Shown here: in pieces, positions 53,733 through 63,626 of the stretch
Position numbering within the stretch: position 1 is the stretch's first letter
How the letters are laid out: each line of letters starts with the position of its first letter
Source of the DNA: an uncultured SAR86 cluster bacterium
Lineage (GTDB): Bacteria; Pseudomonadota; Gammaproteobacteria; Magnimaribacterales; AG-339-G14
Length of the DNA: 64,000 nt
Direction of reading: 5' to 3'
NCBI GenBank assembly: GCA_902578495.1
Contig: CACHCY010000001.1
Span: 251,975 to 315,974, forward strand
Notes under the pieces: generated by a model
Seen by the model: only the letters and a program-made list of their open reading frames with translations
The model's database searches: none
What the model was told of the DNA's origin: nothing
Translations under genes and position numbers: made by a program

Positions 53733-55595
53733 ATGTTTAAAGGAATTGTAAAACTTTCAAAAAATGGCAAAGGATCTTTATTAGTATCTGAAAATCTATC
53801 ATTTAAACTTTCAAGAAAGGAATTATTCAAAGTATTTCCGGGCGATAAGGTTGAATGTTCAGTTCAGCAAGATAAAGCAACCATTCAAAAAATAATCGAG
53901 AGAAATACAACCGAAGTCATAGGTAAATTAAAAAAAACTAACAAAGGATGGATTGCAGAATCCGTCAACAATGAATTTCATCTAGAAATAGTTATAAAAA
54001 AGAATACCTCTAAAAAACTTAAAAATGGTGACTTTTGTAAAATAAAAATAAAAAAACAACCAAGCTTAAAACATAGGCCTGAAGGTTACATAGTTGAGCA
54101 ACTTATATTTTCAAATATTTTTGAAGAAGCAGACGAGATTGCTTTGCAAACAAATCTTAATATTAAGAGAACTTTTCCAAAAACAATTTTGCCAGAAATA
54201 AATAGGATTTTGAAAGAACATAATTCTGGAAATTTACCTTCTGAATATGAAGATTTAACTGATAAAAATTTTTTTACTATTGATGGTAAAAATGCAAAAG
54301 ATTTTGATGACGCAATTTGCTGCGAACAAACTTCAAATGGATACAAATTATCAGTAGCAATTGCTGATGTCTCTGCTTTTGTCTCTGAAGGATCTTCCTT
54401 AGATAAAGTGGCCGCAGAAAGAGCAACATCAATTTATTTGAATTCAAAAGTTATTCCAATGCTACCAAAAGAATTATCAAATGATATTTGCTCTCTTCGC
54501 CCCCTTGAAAAAAGGTTAACGCTGGTCTGCGAAATGATTCTTGATAGAGATTGCTCTCTTAAAACTTTCAAATTTTATTCAGCAATAATCGAATCGAAGA
54601 AAAGGTTTACTTATGACGAACTTTCAAATCTTGAGAAAGGTGACATAGATAGACATCCAGAATTTTCAAATGATTTAAAGAAATTATTAGAAATATGCAA
54701 AAAAAGAATTGAAATAAGGAAACAAAGGCTCGCAATAGATTTTGATATGAATGAGTACCGACCAGAAGTTAAGAAAGGAAAACTAAAAGCTTTTGTTCCG
54801 GTAACAAGATATTTAAGTCACAAGGCTGTTGAGGAATGCATGATTTTGGCAAACATATCTGCTGCAAAATTTCTAAAGGAAAATCAAATAAGCACTATTT
54901 TTAGATTTCATGACTTCCCGGATATGGATAAGATCATTTCATTACAAAAATTTCTTCAATCAAGAGGTTTACCCATATCAGAGGATTTTAATCTTTCAAG
55001 AAAATCTATTTTCGATTGGGTTCAAAAAACCTCAAAGCATAAAATCAATGAAATCTTAGCTCTTGAAATTCTAAAAAGCATGAAACTCGCAATATACTCT
55101 TCTGAGAGGAGTGAACATTTCGCTTTGGGTTTAGATGAATATTTGCACTTCACCTCGCCCATCAGAAGATATCCAGATTTAGTGGTTCATAGATGTATAA
55201 AACAAATTATTCATAACAAGAAATTTAAATCTTTATCAGAAAATGATTTAGCTGACATTGCAGAAAATTGCAGTTTTAGAGAAAGAGAGGCTGATCAAAT
55301 TTCTAGGGAAGCAGATAAAGTCCTGAGATCGCGATGCGGACAAAATTATATAGGGAATAAATTTTCTGGAATCATAACCGGAGTTACAGAATTTGGAGTA
55401 TTTGTGAAGCTAGATCAAATTAACATTGAAGGGTTGTGTCACATAAGCTCATTCAAAAATAAATATTACAATTTTAATTATGAGATGAAATCCTTAGTCA
55501 GTAGACAAGGTACGATAAGCATTGGAGATAAAATGAGTTGCATTATCGAATCGGTGCATCCTTATGAAGGTAAAATAAGTCTAATACCGGCGTAA
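53733..55595 (+). CDS. rnr: RNase II/R family exoribonuclease, short form
   Basis: FFTIDGKNAKDFDDAICCEQ catalytic motif; HFTSPIRRYPDLVVHRC; S1 domain GIITGVTEFGVFVKLDQINIEGLCHIS; followed by rlmB. Confidence 0.9.
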   Translation: MFKGIVKLSKNGKGSLLVSENLSFKLSRKELFKVFPGDKVECSVQQDKATIQKIIERNTTEVIGKLKKTNKGWIAESVNNEFHLEIVIKKNTSKKLKNGDFCKIKIKKQPSLKHRPEGYIVEQLIFSNIFEEADEIALQTNLNIKRTFPKTILPEINRILKEHNSGNLPSEYEDLTDKNFFTIDGKNAKDFDDAICCEQTSNGYKLSVAIADVSAFVSEGSSLDKVAAERATSIYLNSKVIPMLPKELSNDICSLRPLEKRLTLVCEMILDRDCSLKTFKFYSAIIESKKRFTYDELSNLEKGDIDRHPEFSNDLKKLLEICKKRIEIRKQRLAIDFDMNEYRPEVKKGKLKAFVPVTRYLSHKAVEECMILANISAAKFLKENQISTIFRFHDFPDMDKIISLQKFLQSRGLPISEDFNLSRKSIFDWVQKTSKHKINEILALEILKSMKLAIYSSERSEHFALGLDEYLHFTSPIRRYPDLVVHRCIKQIIHNKKFKSLSENDLADIAENCSFREREADQISREADKVLRSRCGQNYIGNKFSGIITGVTEFGVFVKLDQINIEGLCHISSFKNKYYNFNYEMKSLVSRQGTISIGDKMSCIIESVHPYEGKISLIPA

Positions 55596-55597
55596 AA

Positions 55598-56308
55598 ATG
55601 TTCGAGACATCAGATTTAAATACGATCAAAACTTTACTTGTCAACAAACCTGAGTCAGTTAGATTGTTGGAGGTAGATGACAATTCAATTTCAAAAAGAA
55701 TTAAAGATATAAAAAAGATCGCTTTAGAGAAGAAATTAAAAATAGAAATAAAAAAATTTAAAAATCCAAGTAAAAAGATCAATCTGATTTTCAAACCATC
55801 AGAACCAAAAAATATAGAGTACCTGGAAAAATTTTTAGAAACTAAAGAGGACGCCGTTATTCTTTTGCTTGATCACATAACAGATCCCAACAACCTAGGG
55901 TCAATCCTCCGCACAAGCTTGGGAGGAATGGTTGATGCGGTAGTGGTTCCAAAATCCAGGGCATGTCATTTAACTACATCAGTAAGAGAAGTTTCAAAAG
56001 GATCAAGCGAACTTATCCCATTTGTGATTGTGCCAAACCTTAAGAGGATTACAGAGATGCTAAAGCTTAGAGGGTTTTTAATCTATGGAGCTGAAGGGAG
56101 TTCACAGTCAGAATCTATTTACGATACTGATTTTTCCAAAAAAATAGGCTTAATAATAGGTTCAGAAAATACAGGTATTCAAGAAACTTTAAAATCAAAA
56201 TGCGATAAAATAATCAAAATTCCAATAAGCGATAAATTGGAGAGTCTCAATGCAGCTATTGCAACTTCAGTAATTGTTTTTGAGATTAATAGACAAAGAA
56301 CAAACTAG
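55598..56308 (+). CDS. rlmB: 23S rRNA 2'-O-methyltransferase RlmB-like (SpoU family)
   Basis: [65 protein letters not shown]. Confidence 0.9.
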   Translation: MFETSDLNTIKTLLVNKPESVRLLEVDDNSISKRIKDIKKIALEKKLKIEIKKFKNPSKKINLIFKPSEPKNIEYLEKFLETKEDAVILLLDHITDPNNLGSILRTSLGGMVDAVVVPKSRACHLTTSVREVSKGSSELIPFVIVPNLKRITEMLKLRGFLIYGAEGSSQSESIYDTDFSKKIGLIIGSENTGIQETLKSKCDKIIKIPISDKLESLNAAIATSVIVFEINRQRTN

Positions 56309-56310
56309 AA

Positions 56311-57231
56311 ATGCTAGCTCAAAGAACTTTAACTAATCCCATCAAGGCAAGTGGCGTAGGCTTGCATTCAGGTAGAAAAATTACAATAAAACTTTTACCC
56401 GCACCTGAAGATACTGGAATTATTTTCCAGAGAGTTGACTGTGACCCAGTTGTTGAGATCCAGGCTACCGTTGAAAACGTAGGAGCTACAGCACTCGCAA
56501 CAACACTGGTAAGTGGAGATATTGAAATCTCTACAGTTGAACATATGCTCTCTGCTTTTGCAGGTTTAGGCATCGATAATGCTTATGTCCAAATAAATGA
56601 CATTGAAGTCCCAATCATGGATGGTTCAGCAAATCCTTTTGTTTTTTTGATTCAATCAGCTGGCATAAAGGAACAAAAAGAAGTTAAAAAATTTATAAAA
56701 ATAAAAAAACCGGTATCTGTGAAAGCTAACAATGGCGCGAGAGTATCACTTTCGCCCTATGATGGTTTCAAAGTAAGCTATGAACTTGATTATGATCATC
56801 CTGTTCATAAAAGACAGCCCAACAAGGCTACCATTGACTTCAATTCAACAACTTTTCTCAAAGAGATATCTCGTGCAAGAACTTTTGGCTTTATGAGTGA
56901 AGTTGATGCATTAAAAAAAGAAAACTTAGCTCTAGGGGCAAGTGAGAAAAATGCAATAGCAATTGGTGAAAATGAAATTCTTAATGAAGAAGGTTTGAGG
57001 TCGGATGATGAGTTCGTCAAACATAAAATTCTTGATGTCATTGGTGACTTATATTTACTAAAACACAATCTAATTGGATCTTTTGAAGGTTATAAATCTG
57101 GTCATTCTCATAATAACCAACTTTTAAGAAAACTTATCGATAATCCTGATACTTGGGAAATTATTACTGCAGAAGAAGGCAATCAGTTCATCAGATATAT
57201 CGATCCAATCATTGACCCGAGCACAGGATAA
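56311..57231 (+). CDS. lpxC: UDP-3-O-acyl-N-acetylglucosamine deacetylase
   Basis: [51 protein letters not shown]. Confidence 0.97.
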   Translation: MLAQRTLTNPIKASGVGLHSGRKITIKLLPAPEDTGIIFQRVDCDPVVEIQATVENVGATALATTLVSGDIEISTVEHMLSAFAGLGIDNAYVQINDIEVPIMDGSANPFVFLIQSAGIKEQKEVKKFIKIKKPVSVKANNGARVSLSPYDGFKVSYELDYDHPVHKRQPNKATIDFNSTTFLKEISRARTFGFMSEVDALKKENLALGASEKNAIAIGENEILNEEGLRSDDEFVKHKILDVIGDLYLLKHNLIGSFEGYKSGHSHNNQLLRKLIDNPDTWEIITAEEGNQFIRYIDPIIDPSTG

Positions 57232-57234
57232 GAA

Positions 57235-59850
57235 ATGTTTGGCTTTTTATTTGGCTCAAAACATAAAAGAGTCATCAACCGTATTTCCAAAACTGTTGAC
57301 CAAATTAATTCTTTGGAGTCCTCTCTTGAGCAATTAAACGCTGATGATTTACTGGCTAAATCTAATGAGCTGAGAGATCAAGTTCGTTCAGGGGAAGCAT
57401 TAGAAAAAGTACTTCCCCAAGCATTTGCACTAGTTAGAGAATCGAGTAAAAGAAATTTGGGTCTGAGACATTATGACTGCCAACTCGTTGGAGGAGTTAT
57501 TCTTAATGAAGGGAAGATCGCTGAGATGGCTACCGGTGAGGGAAAAACCCTCGTGGCTACTCTACCCTGTTACTTAAACGCTTTGACCGGAAAAGGTGTT
57601 TACGTAATTACTGTTAACGAGTATCTAGCTGAAAGGGATGCAAATTGGATGAGGCCCTTGTTTGAAGGCCTTGGATTGACAGTAAGTCATGTTGTTCCCA
57701 ATCAAAGTTTTGAAGAGAAAAAAAATGCCTATCAGGCAGATGTTGTTTACATCACGAACAACGAAGCTGGTTTTGACTATCTAAGGGATAACATGGCAAT
57801 GGACAAAGCCCATAAAATGCAAAAAGACCTTTTTTTTGCTGTGGTTGATGAGGTAGATTCAATCCTGATTGATGAGGCTAGAACTCCTTTAGTCATAAGC
57901 GGTGTCGCCGAAGATAATTCTGAAACATATAAAAAGATCGGCCAAATAATTCCTCGCCTTAAGCAAGAAGAATTTGATTTGGAAACAGGAGATGTTTTTG
58001 TAGAAGGAGATTTTCAGATTGACGAAAAAGTAAGATCTGCTGAACTTACCGAGAAAGGTCATGAAAACGTTGAACGTCTTCTTGTACACAACGGCCTTCT
58101 TAAAGAGGATGACTCGCTCTATGCGAGTGAAAATCTAAAATTATTAAACATGGTTCAGTCTTCCCTAAGAGCCTTTAATCTGTTTGAAAAAAACACTGAT
58201 TATCTTGTGCAAAATGGTCAAGTAGTATTGATTGATACAAACACTGGGAGAGCTTTACCAGGCAGACGATTATCAGACGGAGTTCATCAAGCTCTAGAAC
58301 TAAAGGAAAATGTAAATATCCAAGTCGAAAGTCAGACTTTAGCATCAACCACTTTTCAAAACTTTTTTAGACTTTTCGATAAATTATCTGGCATGACCGG
58401 AACTGCTGAAACTGAAGCTCAAGAGTTTGAGGAAATTTACTCTTTAGAGACCATTGTCATACCAACGAACCTGCCCATGATCAGAGACGATAAGGAAGAC
58501 AAAATTTATTTAACCCTTGGGGAGAAGTACGAAGCTCTTGTCGAGGAAATAGAGAAAATTAACTCGACCGGCGCGCCAATTTTGGTTGGGACAATTTCCG
58601 TAGAAACTTCTGAATTAATATCCAGCAAACTAAGACAAAGAAAAATTGAACATAACGTTTTGAATGCAAAACAACATGAAAGAGAGGCTGAAATAATATC
58701 TCAGGCAGGAGCTCAGAATGCTGTGACCATCGCAACAAATATGGCAGGAAGAGGAACAGATATCGTCTTAGGAGGCAATGAAAAGGACGCTTCTTACAGA
58801 GAAAAAGTTTTATCTCTTGGAGGTCTACATGTGATTGGAACTGAAAGACACGAATCAAGGAGAGTTGATAATCAGCTTAGAGGAAGATCTGGGAGACAAG
58901 GAGATCCCGGCTCCTCACAATTTTTTCTGTCTTTAGAAGATAGCTTGATGAAGATTTTTGCACCGGAAAGAGTTAAAAATCTTATGCAGTCAATTGGAGG
59001 TATGAAGAAGGGAGAATCCATAGAACATAGAATGCTCACCGGAGCGATCGAGAGAGCTCAAAGAAGAGTTGAGGGAAGAAATTTTGATCTAAGAAAAAGA
59101 ATTCTTGAATTTGACGATGTCCTTAATGAACAAAGACAAGTGATATATTCTCAAAGAGAGGAAATTCTTCAGGAAGATGACTTAACAGAATTAATTGATT
59201 CAATGCGATTCAATGAAATAGCAGATTTAGTTTATTCGTTTCTGCCGCCTTCTAGCGTAGAAAGTCAGTGGCAAACAGATAAGTTAAAGAATTCCTTGTC
59301 TTCTGATTTCGCTTTTGAATTTGACCCAGCTCAGTTCTTAGATGATGAAAAGAATAATCAAGATACCTTAATCGATGAAATTGTAAGTCAGCTTAAAAAT
59401 AAATATCTTGAAAAAAGAATCGAATACAGCGAAGTTCTTCCTGGCCTAGAGAAACAAATTGTTTTGCAAGTCATAGATATATCTTGGAAAAATCATATCA
59501 ATGCTCTTGAATACTTAAGACAAAATATAGGCTTTAGAAGTTATGCAGGAAAGGATCCCAGACTTGAATATAAAAGAGAGGCTTTTGAAATGTTCGAGGG
59601 TCTTCTCACAAACATCAATTCCGAAGCCATAAAGTTTTTATCCAAAATTCAAATCAATAAAGAAGAGCAACCAAATCAGGAAAGTTCTGTTACAAAAAAC
59701 ACCATAACTCATAAAGAAGAGATTCAATCCGCTTTTGATTCGCCTCAAGAACAAGTCAATAAAAATAAATCTGAACCAAATGAAGAACTTTCAGGAAATA
59801 GAAGAATGAGAAGACTTCAAGCTAAAGCCAAAAGGAAAAAAAGAAAATAG
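57235..59850 (+). CDS. secA: preprotein translocase ATPase SecA lacking C-terminal zinc motif
   Basis: EMATGEGKTLVATLPCYLNAL; MAGRGTDIVLGGN; RGRSGRQGDPGSSQFFLSLED; ends GNRRMRRLQAKAKRKKRK. Confidence 0.98.
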   Translation: MFGFLFGSKHKRVINRISKTVDQINSLESSLEQLNADDLLAKSNELRDQVRSGEALEKVLPQAFALVRESSKRNLGLRHYDCQLVGGVILNEGKIAEMATGEGKTLVATLPCYLNALTGKGVYVITVNEYLAERDANWMRPLFEGLGLTVSHVVPNQSFEEKKNAYQADVVYITNNEAGFDYLRDNMAMDKAHKMQKDLFFAVVDEVDSILIDEARTPLVISGVAEDNSETYKKIGQIIPRLKQEEFDLETGDVFVEGDFQIDEKVRSAELTEKGHENVERLLVHNGLLKEDDSLYASENLKLLNMVQSSLRAFNLFEKNTDYLVQNGQVVLIDTNTGRALPGRRLSDGVHQALELKENVNIQVESQTLASTTFQNFFRLFDKLSGMTGTAETEAQEFEEIYSLETIVIPTNLPMIRDDKEDKIYLTLGEKYEALVEEIEKINSTGAPILVGTISVETSELISSKLRQRKIEHNVLNAKQHEREAEIISQAGAQNAVTIATNMAGRGTDIVLGGNEKDASYREKVLSLGGLHVIGTERHESRRVDNQLRGRSGRQGDPGSSQFFLSLEDSLMKIFAPERVKNLMQSIGGMKKGESIEHRMLTGAIERAQRRVEGRNFDLRKRILEFDDVLNEQRQVIYSQREEILQEDDLTELIDSMRFNEIADLVYSFLPPSSVESQWQTDKLKNSLSSDFAFEFDPAQFLDDEKNNQDTLIDEIVSQLKNKYLEKRIEYSEVLPGLEKQIVLQVIDISWKNHINALEYLRQNIGFRSYAGKDPRLEYKREAFEMFEGLLTNINSEAIKFLSKIQINKEEQPNQESSVTKNTITHKEEIQSAFDSPQEQVNKNKSEPNEELSGNRRMRRLQAKAKRKKRK

Positions 59851-59853
59851 ATT

Positions 59854-61011
59854 ATGAAAGAAGTTAAAATTGGCTGTTCTTCGAGTTATCAAAAATATGG
59901 CAAAAGGCTGGATACCGCAATAATTCAATTGCCTAGCAACAGCAATATCTCTGGGTTATTTACTTCAAATAAATTTCCTGCTGCGCCGGTAAAGGTTGCC
60001 AAAAAGAATTTAACAAACCTTGATAAAAAAAAGAAAACTGCATTATTTATAAATGCGGGTAACGCAAATGCTGCAACTGGACCAGAAGGTTTAAAAGACA
60101 TAAATAAAATGTTTGCTAATTATAAAGATCTTAACGTTCTGCCCTTTTCAACCGGAGTGATAGGAGAAAGACTTGATCTACAGAGGTATGGAAAATCCTT
60201 TTTTAATGCTTATAAAAATCTTGGTAGAAGTAGTTGGAAAAATTTTGCTACTTCAATAATGACAACAGACAAGAAAGAAAAAATAGTTAAAAAGAGTATC
60301 AAGATAAAAGGCGAGACTATAAATTTCATTGGCGTCGCTAAAGGTTCAGCAATGATTGAGCCTAACATGGCAACAATGTTGTCCTTTGTATTTACTGACT
60401 TAAAGATAAGCAAATTAAAGTTAGATAAAATCCATAGATTAGCCTGCGAAAGTTCTTTTAATTCAATAAGTATTGATGGGGATCAATCAACAAATGACTC
60501 TTCTTTGCTTATCGCTACAGGATCATCGCGAATTTCGCTGTCGAAAGCCAATGAAAAAAAGATCTTAGAAACTCTTCAAGATATTTTCTTCTCTTTAGCA
60601 GAAAAAATAGTACTCGATGCTGAAGGAGCAACAAAGCTAATTTCGATAACCGTTAAAGGACTCAAGACTGAAAACGAATGCAAAACGGTTGCTAAAAATA
60701 TTGCTAACTCTCTTTTAGTAAAAACAGCTGCTTTCGGAGAAGATCCAAATTGGGGGAGAATTTTAATGGCAGTTGGCAATACCAATATTAGCTTTGACGA
60801 GAAGAAATTTAATCTAAAACTTGGAAAGCTCCAGGTATTTAGAAATAACAAACTCAGTTCAAGTTATTCAGAAAAATTAGGATTGAAAGAATTTAAAAAA
60901 AGAAAAATAGAAATAGTCATTAAGCTGGGTGATAGCAGTAAGACAAGCAAAGTCCTTACGTCGGATTTATCAAAAGATTATGTAAGCATGAATGCAGACT
61001 ATAGATCCTGA
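59854..61011 (+). CDS. argJ: glutamate N-acetyltransferase/amino-acid acetyltransferase
   Basis: KGSAMIEPNMATMLSFVFTD cleavage motif; FGEDPNWGRILMAVGNTNI. Confidence 0.95.
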   Translation: MKEVKIGCSSSYQKYGKRLDTAIIQLPSNSNISGLFTSNKFPAAPVKVAKKNLTNLDKKKKTALFINAGNANAATGPEGLKDINKMFANYKDLNVLPFSTGVIGERLDLQRYGKSFFNAYKNLGRSSWKNFATSIMTTDKKEKIVKKSIKIKGETINFIGVAKGSAMIEPNMATMLSFVFTDLKISKLKLDKIHRLACESSFNSISIDGDQSTNDSSLLIATGSSRISLSKANEKKILETLQDIFFSLAEKIVLDAEGATKLISITVKGLKTENECKTVAKNIANSLLVKTAAFGEDPNWGRILMAVGNTNISFDEKKFNLKLGKLQVFRNNKLSSSYSEKLGLKEFKKRKIEIVIKLGDSSKTSKVLTSDLSKDYVSMNADYRS

Positions 61012-61543
61012 TTATTTTTTTATTACACCTGAAGTAATTCCTGAGAATTACCTAGAACTGTTGGAATCGATCAAAATTAAAAAAGAATTGCTTTTGTTAA
61101 GATGTTTAGATAATTCAGAACTCAATAAAAATTTAAAAAAATTTTTATCACTAAAGAAAAAGTATCAAACCAAACTGATTTTGAGCTCCAGACACCTAGA
61201 CATCTCAGAACGATTTGATGGCATTCATTTCAATTCAGCGGATCTGATGAATTTATCGAACTTAGAAAGCTATCAAAATTATTTGGGTGCGTCTTGTCAC
61301 AATGAGGAGGAGATCAATAAAGCAAACCAACTTAAGTTGGATTATATTTTTATTTCACCAGTCAAAAAAACAAAAAGTCATGAGGATGCATCTTCTATAG
61401 GTTGGCAAAAATTTAAGGAATTAAGATCTCTAACTGAAATTAAGACTTATGCTCTAGGTGGAATGAGAATTTCAGACTTAAATGAGGCAAAAAAATATTC
61501 TGCTGATGGTATAGCAGGTATTTCTTCTTTTATGGATCAATAG
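60992..61543 (+). CDS. ThiE/TenI-like TIM-barrel domain protein (no Nudix domain)
   Basis: LILSSRHLDISERFDGIHFNSADL, LGASCHNEEEINKANQLKLDYIFISPVKKTKSH, YALGGMRISDLNEAKKYSADGIAGIS; downstream of secA-argJ. Confidence 0.75.
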   Translation: MQTIDPDYFFITPEVIPENYLELLESIKIKKELLLLRCLDNSELNKNLKKFLSLKKKYQTKLILSSRHLDISERFDGIHFNSADLMNLSNLESYQNYLGASCHNEEEINKANQLKLDYIFISPVKKTKSHEDASSIGWQKFKELRSLTEIKTYALGGMRISDLNEAKKYSADGIAGISSFMDQ

Positions 61544-61703
61544 AAAGATCATCTTCATCTATTATGGGTCTGGAAATCTTGTGTTTCTCAAAAAACCAAT
61601 CGCCTAAGTCAATGGCCTGACATTTCTCACTGCAAAAAGGTCTATGATTTGAATCTTTATTCACAGAGTACATTTTTCTGCATCGAGGACATTTTTTTTT
61701 CAT
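61530..61703 (-). CDS. yacG: DNA gyrase inhibitor YacG (absent from supplied ORF track)
   Basis: Minus strand ATG 61703 to TAA 61530 reads MKKKCPRCRKMYSVNKDSNHRPFCSEKCQAIDLGDWFFEKHKISRPIIDEDDLSIDP; CxxC...CxxxC zinc motif; ATGA overlap with coaE. Confidence 0.92.
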   Translation of the reverse strand: MKKKCPRCRKMYSVNKDSNHRPFCSEKCQAIDLGDWFFEKHKISRPIIDEDDLSIDP

Positions 61704-62296
61704 TTAAAAATCTCTTTTTCTAAATCATGATGAATTTTTTTAACTTTCTCCTCTAATTCCTGAAGAGATCCATCGTTTGAAATAATAATATCTGCAAGCT
61801 CATTCCTGCTTTTTCTATCTATTTGGGAATCAATAATTGATTTAATCTGACTGGCTTCAACATTATCCCTTTTTGTGGTTCTATCGATTTGATTGTCTTC
61901 GCTTGTGTCGACAACTATTGTTTTTGAACATAGGTCTTTTTGATTTGTTTCAAACAATAAAGGAGATACCAAAATGGCATATTTTGAACTCGCAGTTGCT
62001 AAATCATCAATGAGTATTTGATGAATTAATGGATGAAGTAGATTTTCTAACCAGTCTTTTGCAGAACTCTCTTTAAATATAATTTCTCTAAGCTTTCTTC
62101 TATCTAACTCTCCCTCAGAGGAAAGAATATTTGATCCAAATTTTTCAGCGATTTTTTTTAAAGCTGGTTGTCCTTTCATCACAGGTTGTCTAGAAGCTAC
62201 ATCTGCGTCCACAACTTTCACCCCTAAGTTCTCAAAGATTTCTGAGACGGAAGATTTTCCTGATCCAATTCCTCCTGTTAAACCTACTACTATCAT
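61700..62296 (-). CDS. coaE: dephospho-CoA kinase
   Basis: VVGLTGGIGSGKSSVSEIFENLGVKVVDADVASRQ. Confidence 0.95.
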   Translation of the reverse strand: MIVVGLTGGIGSGKSSVSEIFENLGVKVVDADVASRQPVMKGQPALKKIAEKFGSNILSSEGELDRRKLREIIFKESSAKDWLENLLHPLIHQILIDDLATASSKYAILVSPLLFETNQKDLCSKTIVVDTSEDNQIDRTTKRDNVEASQIKSIIDSQIDRKSRNELADIIISNDGSLQELEEKVKKIHHDLEKEIFK

Positions 62297-62313
62297 AAAA
62301 ATTATTTTTCTGG

Positions 62314-62324
62314 ATAATGATTAT
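62314..62324. promoter_or_regulatory. ATAAT-G-ATTAT inverted repeat in coaE/MFS divergent gap
   Basis: Near-symmetric element with TATAAT on the minus strand (62325..62320) and GATAAT on the plus strand (62313-62318). Confidence 0.35.
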
Positions 62325-62360
62325 ATTCCATGAACGGATAAATAATTCAACTGGGGGGAT

Positions 62361-63626
62361 ATGAATCCATATAGGTTACTTTTCTTTTTGACGCTTCTGA
62401 ATCTTTTAAATTTTGTGGACCGTCAACTTATTGCGAGCTTCGCAAATTTTATTGTTCCTGATCTCGGCTTAACTGATTGGCAGTACGGTATTTTAACTGG
62501 ATTAGCTTTTGTCTTCTTTTATTCAATTATGGGATTGTTTATGGGAACGCTTGCAGATAAGTACAACAGACCAAGATTAATTGGTTTTGGGGTTTTACTT
62601 TGGAGTGTTTTTACCGCGTTTACAGGTGCCGCCAAAGGATTTATAAGTATGGCTATTCCTAGAGCCTTCATTGGAGTTGGAGAATCAATCTTAACGCCAA
62701 CATCCATGTCCATGCTTTCAGATAGCTTTCCAGCAAATAGGATGGGTTTTGCTGCTGGAGTCTATTATATGGGTGTTCCTATCGGGGTTGGGATAAGTCT
62801 CCTTATAGTAGGGTTTCTTGGTGAGCCTCTAGGATGGAGAAATTGTTTTTACATTTTGGGGGGTATCGGAGCAGTTTTGGGGATCATTGCATTTTTCTTT
62901 AAAGATCGCCCTAGAAAACATCTTATCGATAACCCAGATGAGGTTAATCTTTCTTACTCAGAAATAGTTTCTACTTTAAAACAAGCCTTGACCTCTTCTA
63001 ATGCATTAATCTTAACCATAGCTGGAGGAGTTCTTTATCATGTAGCACTTGGGGCAGCAGTTTTTGAACAACTTTGGTATGCCCAAGAAAGAGGTTTCGA
63101 AAGATCAGAAATTGCTCAACTAACTGGGATCATTGGTGTGGTTGCAGGTCTTGCTGGAAACTTGTTTGGTGGTTTAATGAGCGACTGGTGGCTAAGAACT
63201 TTCAATCAAGGTCGTCCAATGTTTCTTTTTTGGCTCACTATGTTGCTATTACCTCTTGGAATAATTTATAGATTCGTAGAACCAAATACTTTTATTTTTT
63301 GGCTGGGAGTTGTTATCGGTTATTTCCAACTAGGATGTTTTTATGGCCCTACTTTTTCAACCGTTCAGGAGCTTGTGCCGCCTAAAATAAGAGCTACTGT
63401 AGTAGCGTTTTATATTTTATGCCTAAACCTTATAGGTCTTACATTTGGCTCTTTAGGAGGTGGAATCTTTACTGATCTTTTAAGATCATTTGATGTGGCT
63501 GAACCATATACAATAATGCTTGTTAGTTTCTCTTTGATCGCTGGATTAGCTATACCTTGCTATTATTTTGGTGGCAAAATCTATGAATCAGATAGAAAAA
63601 GACTTTTGGAAGAATTTAACAATTGA
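62361..63626 (+). CDS. MFS transporter (spinster-like)
   Basis: About 12 TM; LLNFVDRQLIASFANFIVPDLGLTDWQYGILTGLAFVFFYSIMGLFMGTLADKYNRPRLI; strong GGGGGG SD-like upstream. Confidence 0.9.
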   Translation: MNPYRLLFFLTLLNLLNFVDRQLIASFANFIVPDLGLTDWQYGILTGLAFVFFYSIMGLFMGTLADKYNRPRLIGFGVLLWSVFTAFTGAAKGFISMAIPRAFIGVGESILTPTSMSMLSDSFPANRMGFAAGVYYMGVPIGVGISLLIVGFLGEPLGWRNCFYILGGIGAVLGIIAFFFKDRPRKHLIDNPDEVNLSYSEIVSTLKQALTSSNALILTIAGGVLYHVALGAAVFEQLWYAQERGFERSEIAQLTGIIGVVAGLAGNLFGGLMSDWWLRTFNQGRPMFLFWLTMLLLPLGIIYRFVEPNTFIFWLGVVIGYFQLGCFYGPTFSTVQELVPPKIRATVVAFYILCLNLIGLTFGSLGGGIFTDLLRSFDVAEPYTIMLVSFSLIAGLAIPCYYFGGKIYESDRKRLLEEFNN

